From positions 434,001-498,000 of the forward strand of contig NZ_CAKMMP010000001.1 of assembly GCF_927798175.1 (NCBI RefSeq): DNA of 64,000 nt, in the 5' to 3' direction. A program made the position numbers and the translations under genes. Positions 18,426-28,918 of this stretch are shown here, in pieces (positions within the stretch are counted from its first letter, which is position 1; each line of letters opens with the position of its first letter). Source of the stretch: Paenibacillus sp. JJ-223 (GTDB taxonomy: Bacteria; Bacillota; Bacilli; Paenibacillales; Paenibacillaceae). The notes beneath the pieces are model-generated. The model was not told the origin of the DNA and ran no database searches. It worked only from the letters and a program-made list of their open reading frames with translations.

Positions 18426-18974
18426 ATGTACAAAGCCATCATTGATGATCAGACATACCTTTCGATTCTCCAGCAGTCACATGCACAACCATTATTTGAG
18501 TTGATTGATCGTAGCCGTGATTCTTTAAGAAAATGGCTAGAGTTTCCGGATCAAACAAATACGGTTGATGATACAAGAGCCTTTATCCATCGTTCTTTAA
18601 GTCGATTTTCAAAGGATAATGGATACTGGTCCGGTATCTGGCATAAGGGAGAAATCGTAGGATCGATCGGCTATTTATGGATGGATTGGGATTCTAAACG
18701 AACTGAAATAGGGTATTGGTTAGGAGCCCGATTTGAAGGTAACGGCATCATGACCAAGGCCTGTAACGCCTTCATCAATCACGCTTTTAATGATTTGCGG
18801 TTAGCTAAGGTTGAGATAGGAGCTGCAACTAACAACTTCAAAAGCAGAGCGATACCAGAACGCTTGGGCTTTACTCAAGAAGGAATTATTAGAAACTATG
18901 AGCTGCTTCACAATCAATATGTTGACCGAGTTATATACGGTCTTATTAAAGAGGAGTGGCATCCGATGAGCTAA
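18426..18974 (+). CDS. RimJ/RimL-type N-acetyltransferase
   Basis: This 182-residue protein resembles ribosomal-protein-serine acetyltransferases of the RimL/YdaF group: KWLEFPDQTNTVDDTRAFI at the N-terminus, EIGYWLGARFEGNGIMTKAC at the acetyl-CoA site, and RAIPERLGFTQEGIIRNYEL near the end. Members acetylate protein N-termini or small amines, and the real substrate is not predictable. The start has a GGGGCGA ribosome site. Confidence 0.9.
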   Translation: MYKAIIDDQTYLSILQQSHAQPLFELIDRSRDSLRKWLEFPDQTNTVDDTRAFIHRSLSRFSKDNGYWSGIWHKGEIVGSIGYLWMDWDSKRTEIGYWLGARFEGNGIMTKACNAFINHAFNDLRLAKVEIGAATNNFKSRAIPERLGFTQEGIIRNYELLHNQYVDRVIYGLIKEEWHPMS

Positions 18975-19056
18975 CGAACACTAGTGTTCTTCACCGGAAA
19001 CTCTTTTCATTAAATAATATACACACCTCAGTTAAAGACGGATAAGGAGTGGTACC

Positions 19057-19569
19057 ATGTACGAGTCTAAAACCCGTTTAAAGGAAGAGATTCATAAACG
19101 CTTTTTGTTATTTGATGGTGAGTTTGACGAAATTCCTGAAGAACTTAAAGATACACGTGACAAGGATGTAGATCGGACACCAAGTGAAATGATTGCTTAC
19201 CAACTCGGGTGGCTAAATCTTGTGATGAGTTGGGACAAGGATGAGCGTGCTGGAAAAAAAGTCGTAACTCCTTCTCCTGATTACAAATGGAACCAGTTAG
19301 GTGCGCTCTATCAATCTTTTTATAACGATTATGCTCATCTTTCGTTAACTGAGCTGCGTCAAGAATTCAAAAAAGTGGAGCTGCAATTCCAGTCCTGGAT
19401 TGATACGCTTACTACCGAAGAATTATATACTCAAGGCACTTTAAAATGGACGGGAAGCAATCCGAAGTGGCCTGCCATAAGGTATATTCACATCAATTCC
19501 GTGGCACCATTCACAACATTCAGGACCAAAATAAGAAAGTGGAAAAAGAATCAGTTGCAAGGGAAATAG
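19057..19569 (+). CDS. ClbS/DfsB family four-helix protein
   Basis: This 170-residue protein matches the ClbS/DfsB family in length and in the TPSEMIAYQLGWLNLVMSW segment, followed by YKWNQLGALYQSFYNDY. The family is named for ClbS, the colibactin self-protection enzyme that opens a cyclopropane; most members have no known substrate. The fold is the DinB-like four-helix bundle. AAGGAG lies 8 bases before the ATG. No colibactin-type biosynthesis genes are near, so a general protective or unknown role is more likely. Confidence 0.8.
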   Translation: MYESKTRLKEEIHKRFLLFDGEFDEIPEELKDTRDKDVDRTPSEMIAYQLGWLNLVMSWDKDERAGKKVVTPSPDYKWNQLGALYQSFYNDYAHLSLTELRQEFKKVELQFQSWIDTLTTEELYTQGTLKWTGSNPKWPAIRYIHINSVAPFTTFRTKIRKWKKNQLQGK

Positions 19570-19597
19570 TCAATGTAGTGTTTAAGGATAAAAAAAA

Positions 19598-19662
19598 CTT
19601 GTACCATTCAAAGTCGCGATTTCAGCGGCTTTTTTTGTTTTAAGGAACCAAGTTCTTGCGAG
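19598..19662. repeat. Diverged third copy of the stem-loop repeat; also acts as terminator
   Basis: AAGTCGC and GCGGCTT form a stem followed by seven T. The flanks (ACTTGTACCATTCAAAG before, AACCAAGTTCTTG after) align with the elements at 47875 and 48003. It lies 29 bases after the ClbS/DfsB stop. Confidence 0.55.
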
Positions 19663-19768
19663 ACGCCAACTGGTAAGTTTTAGTAATACCAAACGAAGTA
19701 AAAATTTGCTACTATATCGTATAACGTTAACAAATTTCGTAATCATGGCGGAGGATTAAACAAGAAGA

Positions 19769-21043
19769 ATGAGAGAATTTTTGAGCGAGCAGTCTATAGA
19801 GGCATTAAAATCGATCATTAATCACAATCCAGATGCCATCTTTATCGTTTCCAACGAAGGAAAAATTGTAGAAGTCAATGAAGGGGTTACTGAATGTTTA
19901 GGGTATAACAAGGAAGAAATTATGGGTGTGTCGTACAAAGATTTATTTTGTCAGCATGAGCTTGATTTGATTAAACAGTTTTTCGGTGAGGTTCTAAAGG
20001 GTGCATCCTGTCAATACGTGACCGAAGCGCAGCATAAAAACGGAGATATCGTTTACTTGCAAATAAAGCAGGTTCCTTTGTTTTATGAAGGGAAGGTCAA
20101 TGGCGTTTTTGGAGTGGGCAAGAACATTACGGAGCAAAAAAAGCTGCTTACGGCTCTGAAGGAAAGCGAAGAACGTTATCGATTGTTAGCGGATAATTCC
20201 CTGGATTTGATACAGCTGATCAATCTTGACGGAATCGTGGAGTATGCGTCTCCTTCTCATAAGATGGTACTTGGGTTTGATCCAAAAGAATATATAGGCA
20301 AGTGGGTATTCTACAACCCGAATGACGAAGTGGATGAGGAGTTTCGTGCCGTTTTTATGGAGATGCTGCTCTTGCAACAGCCCTTTACCTATGAAATACA
20401 ACGCCAACATGAGCAGGGAGATCCCGTATGGCTGGAGTTGAAGGGAACGCCTGTGTTTGATGAACACGGTAATTTTAAAAATATGATGCTGGTCGGAAGG
20501 GAAGTGACAGAGCGAAAAAAGCATCAGGAACAACTGGAGCAATTAAGTTACCGTGATGCTTTAACCGGAGCTCCAAACCGAAGGTTTCTAACGAAATTGT
20601 TAAATCAGGTTTTAAATGAAGAAACAACGGACGTAGAACAGGTGGCTGTGATGTTTGCCGATCTGGATCATTTCAAGCAGATCAATGATACATTAGGTCA
20701 TGAAGCAGGGGATGAATTGCTGCGGCAATTTGTAAAGCGAGCAGGGGCTTGCCTTCGTAAACATGAGGTTTTAACGAGAATGGGCGGTGATGAATTCGTG
20801 TTTGTCCTTCCTCGCACCACGTTCTCGGATACCCGTGTTTTGGCCGAAAATATTTTAGAACAATTGCAGCTTCCTTGGAATATCGGAGGGCAGGAACTTC
20901 GTACGACATCCAGCATAGGCATCGCATTTTGCGAAAAAGGGGATACCGTCAAAGAGCTTCTTCAAAAAGCAGATGCCGCACTTTATCTGGCTAAGGCAGA
21001 AGGAAAAAATACATATCGTATATTCTCCTTTTTTCATTCGTAA
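19769..21043 (+). CDS. PAS-PAS-GGDEF diguanylate cyclase
   Basis: This 424-residue protein has two PAS domains (residues about 10-125 and 135-255; each ends in a GREVTE- or GKNITE-like motif) and a GGDEF domain (265-420) with FADLDHFKQINDTLGHEAGD and an intact RMGGDEF signature. It should make cyclic di-GMP in the cytoplasm in response to a signal sensed by the PAS domains. The RxxD product-inhibition site normally five residues before GGDEF is not present (KHEV there). The ribosome site GGAGGAT lies a rather long 13 bases before the ATG. Confidence 0.92.
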   Translation: MREFLSEQSIEALKSIINHNPDAIFIVSNEGKIVEVNEGVTECLGYNKEEIMGVSYKDLFCQHELDLIKQFFGEVLKGASCQYVTEAQHKNGDIVYLQIKQVPLFYEGKVNGVFGVGKNITEQKKLLTALKESEERYRLLADNSLDLIQLINLDGIVEYASPSHKMVLGFDPKEYIGKWVFYNPNDEVDEEFRAVFMEMLLLQQPFTYEIQRQHEQGDPVWLELKGTPVFDEHGNFKNMMLVGREVTERKKHQEQLEQLSYRDALTGAPNRRFLTKLLNQVLNEETTDVEQVAVMFADLDHFKQINDTLGHEAGDELLRQFVKRAGACLRKHEVLTRMGGDEFVFVLPRTTFSDTRVLAENILEQLQLPWNIGGQELRTTSSIGIAFCEKGDTVKELLQKADAALYLAKAEGKNTYRIFSFFHS

Positions 21044-21076
21044 AATATCGGTGTATCAAAAAACAATATGAAATTG

Positions 21077-21124
21077 CGACCGTTTCCCGGCACTTTACCG
21101 GAGAACGGTCGTTTCGTTTTTTCT
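21077..21124 (+). terminator. Terminator after the diguanylate cyclase
   Basis: CGACCGTTTCCCGG pairs with CCGGAGAACGGTCG around a 7-base loop, followed by TTTCGTTTTTTC. Between it and uppP, GTGAC-N6-GTCAC (21180-21195) is a possible operator. Confidence 0.8.
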
Positions 21125-21299
21125 TCGAATCGAACATCGTTATCCGTTTTGCCATATTCGAAAGAGATTCACATCCTATGTGACAAAAATGTCACGCTGA
21201 ATCGAATATTGTTACGTTAATCGATGGGAGGGAACAAACAGAACCCCTTATACTTAAAATTGTTAAACAAGTTTATTTTCCTAAGGAGGATATTTACGG

Positions 21300-22097
21300 A
21301 TGACGGATGTAATTAAAGCAATAATACTCGGTATCATAGAAGGCTTAACCGAGTTTTTACCAGTATCGTCTACTGGACATCTTATTTTAGCAGGTGATTT
21401 GCTTAACTTTGAGGGAGACGCGTCAATAACCTTTAAAATTGTTATACAGTTGGGTGCAGTAATGGCAGTTCTCATTCTTTATTGGAAAAGATATATGGAA
21501 ATTGGGTCAAATTTAATCAAGATGGATTTTTCAAAAGGACTAAACGTGATCCATATGATTTTGGCTATGGTACCAGCGTTAATTGTATATCTTCTCTTCA
21601 AGGATACGATCAAAAGCCAATTATTCGGTCCAACTCCTGTCTTGATTGGTTTGGTTGCAGGTGGCGTGTTGTTGATTATCGCAGCACGGAGCAGAAGAAA
21701 AGAAACCGCTGATACGATGGATAACATTAATTATAAACAAGCTTTCGGTATTGGCCTGTTCCAATGTTTGGCTTTGTGGCCAGGGTTTTCGAGATCAGGA
21801 TCGACAATTTCAGGCGGCCTTTTGCTGGGGACCAGCCAAAAAGCAGCCGCGGATTTTACCTTCCTTATTTCAGTACCAGTCATGTTTGGTGCAACCTTGC
21901 TGGATTTATACGATAGTCGCGATTTACTTCGCTCAGACGATATATATCTGATGTTAATTGGCTTTATAACTTCCTTCCTTATAGCCATGATTGCGGTTGT
22001 GACGTTTATTAAACTCATCAAGCGATTGAGACTGGAGTGGTTTGCTCTATACCGTTTCATCCTGGCAGCTCTCTTTTATTCCATTGTCATGCAGTAA
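21300..22097 (+). CDS. uppP: Undecaprenyl-diphosphatase (bacitracin resistance)
   Basis: This 265-residue polytopic membrane enzyme dephosphorylates undecaprenyl pyrophosphate so the lipid carrier can be reused in wall synthesis. The two family signatures are intact: EGLTEFLPVSSTGHL (residues 14-28, ExxxE pair) and PGFSRSGSTISGG (from about 161). AAGGAGGAT precedes the ATG by 9 bases. It appears monocistronic. It may raise bacitracin tolerance, as its homologues do when overexpressed. Confidence 0.95.
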   Translation: MTDVIKAIILGIIEGLTEFLPVSSTGHLILAGDLLNFEGDASITFKIVIQLGAVMAVLILYWKRYMEIGSNLIKMDFSKGLNVIHMILAMVPALIVYLLFKDTIKSQLFGPTPVLIGLVAGGVLLIIAARSRRKETADTMDNINYKQAFGIGLFQCLALWPGFSRSGSTISGGLLLGTSQKAAADFTFLISVPVMFGATLLDLYDSRDLLRSDDIYLMLIGFITSFLIAMIAVVTFIKLIKRLRLEWFALYRFILAALFYSIVMQ

Positions 22098-22191
22098 CAG
22101 CTCGATCCGCACCGGTTCCACTTTCGTTAACTCAAGCTCTGGTGGCAAGCCATAGTCCCCTTTACATTTAAACAATAAGGTGTTATCATCA

Positions 22192-22216
22192 GTTCTACAC
22201 TTATAGAAATGTAGAG
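22192..22216 (+). promoter_or_regulatory. ArsR-type operator site A
   Basis: Imperfect palindrome beginning GTTCTACA and ending TGTAGAG, 27 bases before the arsR start. Near-identical sites stand before the next two genes at 22542 and 23685, always starting GTTCTA and ending with a TAGA- or AAGA-type half-site. Confidence 0.65.
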
Positions 22217-22243
22217 TTGTGCTTGAAAAGGAGGTCATTAACC

Positions 22244-22525
22244 ATGACTGAAAACGAAAAAAAAATGGGCCAGGCGGTCAAAATATACAAGGCGTTAGGT
22301 GAACCCACACGTTTAAAAATTGCATTGCTGCTGGTGAAAGAGAGCAATCAATGCTTTACAGCTATTGGAGAGAAACTGGAAACCGTAGCTAGCTCGACGT
22401 TGTCACATCACCTGAAGCAATTAACTGACTCGGGCTTAATTCATTCGTCTAAAAGTGGATCGTATATTCATTATTGTGTTGATCGGGAAATGGCAGAGAA
22501 ATTTGCGCCTTATTTGCTGGCGTAA
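22244..22525 (+). CDS. ArsR family transcriptional repressor
   Basis: This 93-residue protein has the compact ArsR winged helix: ALGEPTRLKIALLLV, then SSTLSHHLKQLTDSGLIHSS as the recognition helix, then a wing and a short tail HYCVDREMAEKFAPYLL. The metal-binding ELCVCDL motif of arsenic or zinc sensors is absent, so it probably senses something else. ATG at 22244 follows AAAGGAGGTC; the upstream in-frame GTG would run through the ribosome site. Palindromic operators precede it and the two following genes, defining a three-gene regulon. Confidence 0.9.
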   Translation: MTENEKKMGQAVKIYKALGEPTRLKIALLLVKESNQCFTAIGEKLETVASSTLSHHLKQLTDSGLIHSSKSGSYIHYCVDREMAEKFAPYLLA

Positions 22526-22541
22526 ATTTTTTTGAGTAACA

Positions 22542-22566
22542 GTTCTACATTTCTAGAAGTGAAGAA
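22542..22566 (+). promoter_or_regulatory. ArsR-type operator site B
   Basis: Second copy of the palindrome, beginning GTTCTACATTTCTAGAAG, located between arsR and the flavin oxidoreductase gene, just before its ribosome site. Confidence 0.6.
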
Positions 22567-22584
22567 ATGATAAAGGAGCAAATA

Positions 22585-23637
22585 ATGATGGAAAAAAGGT
22601 CAAAGAACATGGAATTGGGCATAACTACCTTTCTACATACCAATCCAGAGCATGGTGGTGTATCGCCAGCAGAGAGGCTGCGACAAGCGATCGAAGAGGT
22701 TCAGCTGGCGGATCAGGTTGGGCTGGACGTGTATGCTGTTGGCGAACATCATCGAATCGACTATACAAGCTCATCACCGGCGGTCATTCTTGCGACTGCA
22801 GCATCCACAACGAAGCGGATTCGGCTATCCAGCGCTGTAACGGTGCTCTCTTCGGATGATCCTGTCCGGGTATATCAGGATTTCGCAACACTGGACGTAC
22901 TATCGAAAGGGCGTGCTGAGATCATGGCCGGACGCGGCTCTTTTGTTGAGTCGTTTCCACTGTTCGGGTATAACTTGAACGACTACGAAGAGTTGTACGA
23001 AGAGAAACTTGAACTTTTATTAAAAATAGGCGCTAATGAAAAGGTGACGTGGGGTGGCGGACATCGTCCGGCTATTCATGATATGGGCGTATATCCCCGT
23101 GCACAACAAGACCCATTGCCGGTATGGATCGCCACTGGCGGTAACCCGGAGTCAGCCATTCGAGCCGGTATACTGGGTCTTCCCGTAATCTTCTCCATTA
23201 TCGGTGGCATGCTGGAACGCTTTGCACCATTGGTGGAGCTATATAAGGAAGCTGCTAAGAAAGCCGGACACGATCCCGGTAAGCTGCAAATTGCAACGCA
23301 TTCCCATGGTTTTATTGCGGAATCCTTTGAATCAGCCGCTGAACAGTACTTTCCCGTTATGGCCGAGCAGATGAATAAGATTGGACGGGAACGAGGGTGG
23401 GCACCTTATACTCACGACACATTCAAAGAAGCTTGCAACCTTCGTGGTGCTCTATATGTTGGTGATCCAGAATATGTGGCGGAGAAGATCCTGCTTGCGC
23501 AAGAGAAATTAAGTTTGACCCGTTTTCTGATGTATGTTGATTTCAGCTCACTGTCTCATTTGGAATTGCTGCGGACGATCGAGCTTTTCGGTACTAAAGT
23601 TGCCCCTATTGTTCGTAAGGAGCTCGCCAGAAAATAA
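22585..23637 (+). CDS. LLM-class (luciferase-like) flavin oxidoreductase
   Basis: This 350-residue protein matches the luciferase-like monooxygenase superfamily: MELGITTFLHTNPEHGG at the start, DVYAVGEHHRIDY near residue 55, SSAVTVLSSDDPVRVYQDFA near 90, and ATGGNPESA near 190. Such enzymes use reduced FMN to oxidise, or in some cases reduce, small organic molecules. The start at 22585 is taken because AAAGGAG lies 7 bases before it. An ArsR-type operator overlaps the leader, and the next gene is an MFS permease with the same operator, suggesting a small detoxification unit. Confidence 0.88.
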   Translation: MMEKRSKNMELGITTFLHTNPEHGGVSPAERLRQAIEEVQLADQVGLDVYAVGEHHRIDYTSSSPAVILATAASTTKRIRLSSAVTVLSSDDPVRVYQDFATLDVLSKGRAEIMAGRGSFVESFPLFGYNLNDYEELYEEKLELLLKIGANEKVTWGGGHRPAIHDMGVYPRAQQDPLPVWIATGGNPESAIRAGILGLPVIFSIIGGMLERFAPLVELYKEAAKKAGHDPGKLQIATHSHGFIAESFESAAEQYFPVMAEQMNKIGRERGWAPYTHDTFKEACNLRGALYVGDPEYVAEKILLAQEKLSLTRFLMYVDFSSLSHLELLRTIELFGTKVAPIVRKELARK

Positions 23638-23684
23638 GAAGACAGGATGTGAGCTAATCAGATGCAGCTCAATAGTAAACATGA

Positions 23685-23709
23685 GTTCTATAATTCTGGA
23701 AATATAGAA
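23685..23709 (+). promoter_or_regulatory. ArsR-type operator site C
   Basis: Third copy, with outer arms TTCTATA and TATAGAA forming a perfect inverted repeat, 20 bases before the MFS start. Confidence 0.6.
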
Positions 23710-23728
23710 ATGAATGTGAGGGAATAAC

Positions 23729-24895
23729 ATGGGAAATCCTTGGAAAATTTATATTCTGGCCATTGTCAGTTTTTTGGTAGGGACATCTGAATTTGTAATC
23801 GCGGGTATACTGGATAGAATAGCAAGTGATACCGGAGTGACGCTGGCAGCCGCTGGACAACTCATCACCGTTTACTCACTTGCTTACGCAATCGGCACCC
23901 CGATTTTGATTGCAATCACTGCAAAAATGGATCGAAGAAAGCTTATGCTGGCTGCGTTGACGCTATTTTTCATAGGCAATCTAGTCACGATTTTAACGAC
24001 TGGCTTCTCCATGCTGCTGGGAGCTAGAATCATACTGGCGGTTGGCACGGGTGTATTTATGGTGGTTGCCTTGACCGTCGCCGCCAACATTGCTCAACAA
24101 GGCAAGCAAGGAAGTGCAATTGCTACCGTTCTTTTAGGCTTTAACCTTGCGCTTATTCTCGGTGTTCCTTTAGGAAGAGTGATTGCTGGTTCCTATGATT
24201 GGAAGATCATTTTTACGGGGATCGGCATACTCAGCTTGATTGCAATGTTTGTACTTGGGTTGACTATTCCTAAGTCTAAGGGAGAGACTCCTGTGCCAAT
24301 ACGGGAGCAGTTATCCTTGCTTAAAACGCCTCGAATTTCTATAGCTCTATCCATAGGATTTTTCTGGATACTTGGTTATACCATCATTTACACATATATT
24401 TCGCCATTCCTGTTGAACATTACTGGAATGAGCGACCGCATGGTCAGTATGGGGCTGTTTGCATTCGGTATAGCCAGTCTGCTAGGTTCCCAGGTCGGCG
24501 GCTATGGTGCGGATAAATGGGGGATTCCCCGTACATTGATCGGAGGCCTGCTTTTCCATTCCGGGATCTTGCTTTTAATGACAGGACTCGCCCAAACTTC
24601 CGTATTCATCATGCTGCCCTTACTTATGTTGTGGTCCTTTTTTGCCTGGTCAACAGGCCCCGTCCAACAGGTATATCTAATTGGTATGGCTCCAAAAGCC
24701 TCGGGGATTGTCCTGAGCTTAAACACTTCAATCATTCAATTGGGTATGGCCGGTGGGGCTATAATTGGGGGAATGGTCGTGGAAAACATATCCCTTCAAT
24801 CCGTTGGTTTATTTGGAGCGATCGGTGTTGCGCTTGGGATCATTCCGGCGGTGTTATCTTTTTCCATGAAGAGCAAATCTAATATTGGAGGATAA
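23729..24895 (+). CDS. MFS transporter, DHA1-type (AraJ/PbuE-like)
   Basis: This 388-residue permease has 12 predicted membrane segments. The start SFLVGTSEFVIAGILDRIA is typical of the DHA1 drug/sugar exporters, and AKMDRRKLMLAALTLFFIGN matches the MFS loop 2-3 signature. It probably exports a toxic compound related to the substrate of the preceding flavin oxidoreductase. Its own ArsR-type operator suggests joint repression with arsR. A good bidirectional terminator follows at 24952. Confidence 0.88.
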   Translation: MGNPWKIYILAIVSFLVGTSEFVIAGILDRIASDTGVTLAAAGQLITVYSLAYAIGTPILIAITAKMDRRKLMLAALTLFFIGNLVTILTTGFSMLLGARIILAVGTGVFMVVALTVAANIAQQGKQGSAIATVLLGFNLALILGVPLGRVIAGSYDWKIIFTGIGILSLIAMFVLGLTIPKSKGETPVPIREQLSLLKTPRISIALSIGFFWILGYTIIYTYISPFLLNITGMSDRMVSMGLFAFGIASLLGSQVGGYGADKWGIPRTLIGGLLFHSGILLLMTGLAQTSVFIMLPLLMLWSFFAWSTGPVQQVYLIGMAPKASGIVLSLNTSIIQLGMAGGAIIGGMVVENISLQSVGLFGAIGVALGIIPAVLSFSMKSKSNIGG

Positions 24896-24951
24896 GAACA
24901 GTCACGGGCAGAGATTCAATTCCGGGAAGCGCTCTTTATTGAGCAAAAAAC

Positions 24952-24985
24952 AAAAGAGTCGATCAATGCGATCGGCTCTTTTTGT
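24952..24985. terminator. Bidirectional terminator between MFS and lysR
   Basis: AAGAGTCGATC pairs with GATCGGCTCTT with a 5-base loop. T-runs are present on both strands, so it serves both converging genes. Confidence 0.85.
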
Positions 24986-25022
24986 TCAACTAAAGTGTTG
25001 TTTTAGTAATCTAACGTCGTTG

Positions 25023-25916
25023 TTATTCTTTTGCAAGAAGTTCCCTTGATGCTTCTATGAAAGATTCCATGATAGGTGAAAGCCACTTGTCTTTATGCCA
25101 CAACATCTGTGTATACACGTGCAAGTCCGGAATTTGCCATGGAAGGGCCACAAGTTCTCCACGTTCAACTTCGACTTCCACTACGATTTCAGGAAGAAAA
25201 GCTATGCCGATTCCCGAAATTGCACATTGTTTAATAGCTTCGGCGCTTTGAAACTCTAAATACGTAATGCTGTCCATGCCCTCTTTTTCAAATGACCGAT
25301 CAAACATGGTTCGATAAGGACAACCCTTTTCATTCGTCAGGAACACTTCATTATGGAAATCTTCCAGTCGTAAATCCGTTTGTTTGGCAAGTGGATGGTC
25401 GGGTGCAGCGAACAAGCGGAAATTTTCTTCCAGTAAAGGCTCCACGACAAGCGCGCTCGAGCGAATGGGTTCGTCCAACATATAGACGACATCCGAGGTT
25501 CCCTCCAAAAGGGTTTGCTTGAGCTCTTGATTTGGAACGGAGCGGAAAATCAGACGAACTCCAGGATGCCGGGAACGAAACCGTTGAAAGACGGCTGGAA
25601 GGCGATAGGCGCAAATGACCTCATTGGCACTTATCGTTAGAGTGCCACTTAGATTTTCGTTGTCATGAACAACGCTGCGGGCTTCGTCCAATTTGTCAAG
25701 AACGCCTTGGATATGCGTTAAAAAGCGTTTGCCCGCCGTAGTGAGAGCAAGCTGTTTGCCCAAACGATCAAAGAGACGAATGCCAAGCTCCTCCTCCAAA
25801 GCTTTAATTTGCATTGTCACATTGGAGGGGACGTAGTTCAGAACTTCCGCAGCCCGAGTGAAATTCAATGTTACAGCAACGGTGCGGAACGTGATCAATT
25901 GACGCAGCTCCATCAT
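25023..25916 (-). CDS. LysR family transcriptional regulator
   Basis: This 297-residue protein has an N-terminal LysR HTH (MELRQLITFRTVAVTLNFTR, then AAEVLNYVPSNVTMQIKALE) and a periplasmic-binding-fold effector domain from about residue 90. It is divergent from a MetX-like hydrolase gene with 140 bases between them. That gap contains TTCAATTTAATTGAA (25932-25946), which fits the T-N11-A LysR pattern, so it likely controls the neighbour and itself. AAAGGGGGA precedes the start. Confidence 0.92.
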   Translation of the reverse strand: MMELRQLITFRTVAVTLNFTRAAEVLNYVPSNVTMQIKALEEELGIRLFDRLGKQLALTTAGKRFLTHIQGVLDKLDEARSVVHDNENLSGTLTISANEVICAYRLPAVFQRFRSRHPGVRLIFRSVPNQELKQTLLEGTSDVVYMLDEPIRSSALVVEPLLEENFRLFAAPDHPLAKQTDLRLEDFHNEVFLTNEKGCPYRTMFDRSFEKEGMDSITYLEFQSAEAIKQCAISGIGIAFLPEIVVEVEVERGELVALPWQIPDLHVYTQMLWHKDKWLSPIMESFIEASRELLAKE

Positions 25917-25931
25917 ACATCCCCCTTTACT

Positions 25932-25946
25932 TTCAATTTAATTGAA
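25932..25946. promoter_or_regulatory. Candidate LysR box
   Basis: A palindrome TTCAATTTAATTGAA in the divergent lysR/metX-like gap, with a second imperfect repeat GAATA-N13-TATTC overlapping at 25944-25966. Confidence 0.5.
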
Positions 25947-26056
25947 TACTATCTTGAATTCTATTCACTTTTATTGAGAGTATCACAGCTCTATACTATG
26001 TACAAGAAATTACACATTGAACGTGTGGTTTCTATTTAGAAGGGAGCGAACATACG

Positions 26057-27076
26057 ATGGATTATGAGATTTTTAATTTGGATGATGTAACCTTGCAATC
26101 GGGAGTGACGTTGCCAAGCGCTTTTCTTGCTTATAAGACTTATGGACAATTAAATAAACAGAAAGATAATGTCATTCTCTATCCGACTGCTTTTGGCGAC
26201 CAGCATGTTCAGAATGAATGGCTGATTGGCAGCGGGATGGCCCTGGATCCGGAAAAATATTTTATTATCGTTCCAAATCTGCTGGGCAACGGTTTATCCT
26301 CGTCTCCCAGTAATACGCCTCCACCATTCGACCGGGCTCATTTTCCGCAGGTAACCATCTACGACAACGTTAAATTTCAGCATCGGCTGGTGACCGAAAC
26401 ATTCGGTATTCAGAAGATCGCTCTCGTCGTTGGGTGGTCCATGGGAGGCATTCAGGCATTTCAATGGGGTGCAAGTTATCCGGAGATGGTGGAACGAATT
26501 GCACCTTTCGCGGGTGTCTCCAAGTCTTGGCCCCATACCTTTGTTGTCTTGGACGGTATGAAAGCTGCGCTCATGGCTGCAGCCCGTTTCGATTCAAGTA
26601 AGCTTAACCAGCTGACTTCTGCAGACATGCGTGCCGTTGGCCGGGTCTATGGGGGATGGGGGGTGTCGCATGCTTTTTATAGGGAGAAGCTTTATAGAGA
26701 GCTGGGGTTTGAATCCTTGGAAGATTTTATATCCGGCGTCTGGGAAGATAGCTTTATGAATATGGATCCTCATAATGTTCTGGCCATGTTATGGACGGGT
26801 CAGCATGCAGATATTAGTGCAAACCCCACTTATAATGGAGATTTCGATAAAGCGCTCAGAAGCATTAAAGCTCTTGCCTGCATCATGCCGGGAAGCACGG
26901 ATCTCTTCTGTACAGCAGAAGATAATGAATACGAGGCTAAGCTTATGCCTAATGCTGTCTATAACCCAATCCCGTCGGTGTGGGGCCATTTTGCCGGTCG
27001 GGGAATCAACAGGATCGATAATCAATTTATTGATGACAACCTGAAACACTTGTTGGCACGTAGCACAAATGAATAG
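26057..27076 (+). CDS. Homoserine O-acetyltransferase-like alpha/beta hydrolase
   Basis: This 339-residue protein resembles the MetX family of acyltransferases: SAFLAYKTYGQLNKQKDNVI at the N-terminus, PNLLGNGLSSSPSN, the nucleophile elbow VVGWSMGGIQAFQW near residue 130, and a late SVWGHFAGRG holding the catalytic histidine. True MetX proteins acetylate homoserine for methionine synthesis, but many relatives act on other esters. The stand-alone LysR-controlled setting, with no methionine genes, makes a MetX role uncertain. A terminator follows at 27147. Confidence 0.8.
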   Translation: MDYEIFNLDDVTLQSGVTLPSAFLAYKTYGQLNKQKDNVILYPTAFGDQHVQNEWLIGSGMALDPEKYFIIVPNLLGNGLSSSPSNTPPPFDRAHFPQVTIYDNVKFQHRLVTETFGIQKIALVVGWSMGGIQAFQWGASYPEMVERIAPFAGVSKSWPHTFVVLDGMKAALMAAARFDSSKLNQLTSADMRAVGRVYGGWGVSHAFYREKLYRELGFESLEDFISGVWEDSFMNMDPHNVLAMLWTGQHADISANPTYNGDFDKALRSIKALACIMPGSTDLFCTAEDNEYEAKLMPNAVYNPIPSVWGHFAGRGINRIDNQFIDDNLKHLLARSTNE

Positions 27077-27146
27077 ATCGTTTATTTGCTTGGGGCGATA
27101 TTGCCGAATCTCCTGAATGCTAAGGGGGGTTCTGTATCCAAGTCGA

Positions 27147-27186
27147 AAAGACCTCCAACCCTGTAATTCAGGGCGGAGGTCTTTAT
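27147..27186. terminator. Bidirectional terminator
   Basis: AAGACCTCC and GGAGGTCTT pair, with an inner CCCTG/CAGGG stem, between the MetX-like gene and the converging arabinofuranosidase gene. Confidence 0.85.
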
Positions 27187-27254
27187 GGTTTTGCAAATGT
27201 TACGTTTATGTTCAGCTTATCGGGATAGTGGTTCTTGGTGATGATCAAGCCAAT

Positions 27255-28793
<1,539 letters not shown>

Positions 28794-28809
28794 TTAGCTA
28801 AATAGCGAA
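28794..28809. promoter_or_regulatory. Operator near abfA
   Basis: TTAGCTAAATAGCGAA matches the perfect palindrome at 28880 in 15 of 16 bases and lies 31 bases upstream of the abfA start. Confidence 0.65.
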
Positions 28810-28879
28810 ATCAGTAGGTTGATTTGATAATTAATGTGTATCATAATGTAGATATAAGGGGCAAGCTTATTTTTATGAG

Positions 28880-28895
28880 TTCGCTAAATAGCGAA
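28880..28895. promoter_or_regulatory. Operator before the long ArsR gene
   Basis: Perfect palindrome TTCGCTAAATAGCGAA, 24 bases before the regulator's start. A -35/-10 pair (TTGATT, 17 bases, CATAAT) lies just upstream at about 28820-28850. Confidence 0.7.
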
Positions 28896-28918
28896 TTCTA
28901 GACAAAGGGGACTAAACG

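Noticed and set aside
26057..27076. Calling the MetX-like gene metX
   Set aside because: No methionine genes or S-box riboswitch are nearby and many relatives have other substrates, so no gene symbol was given.
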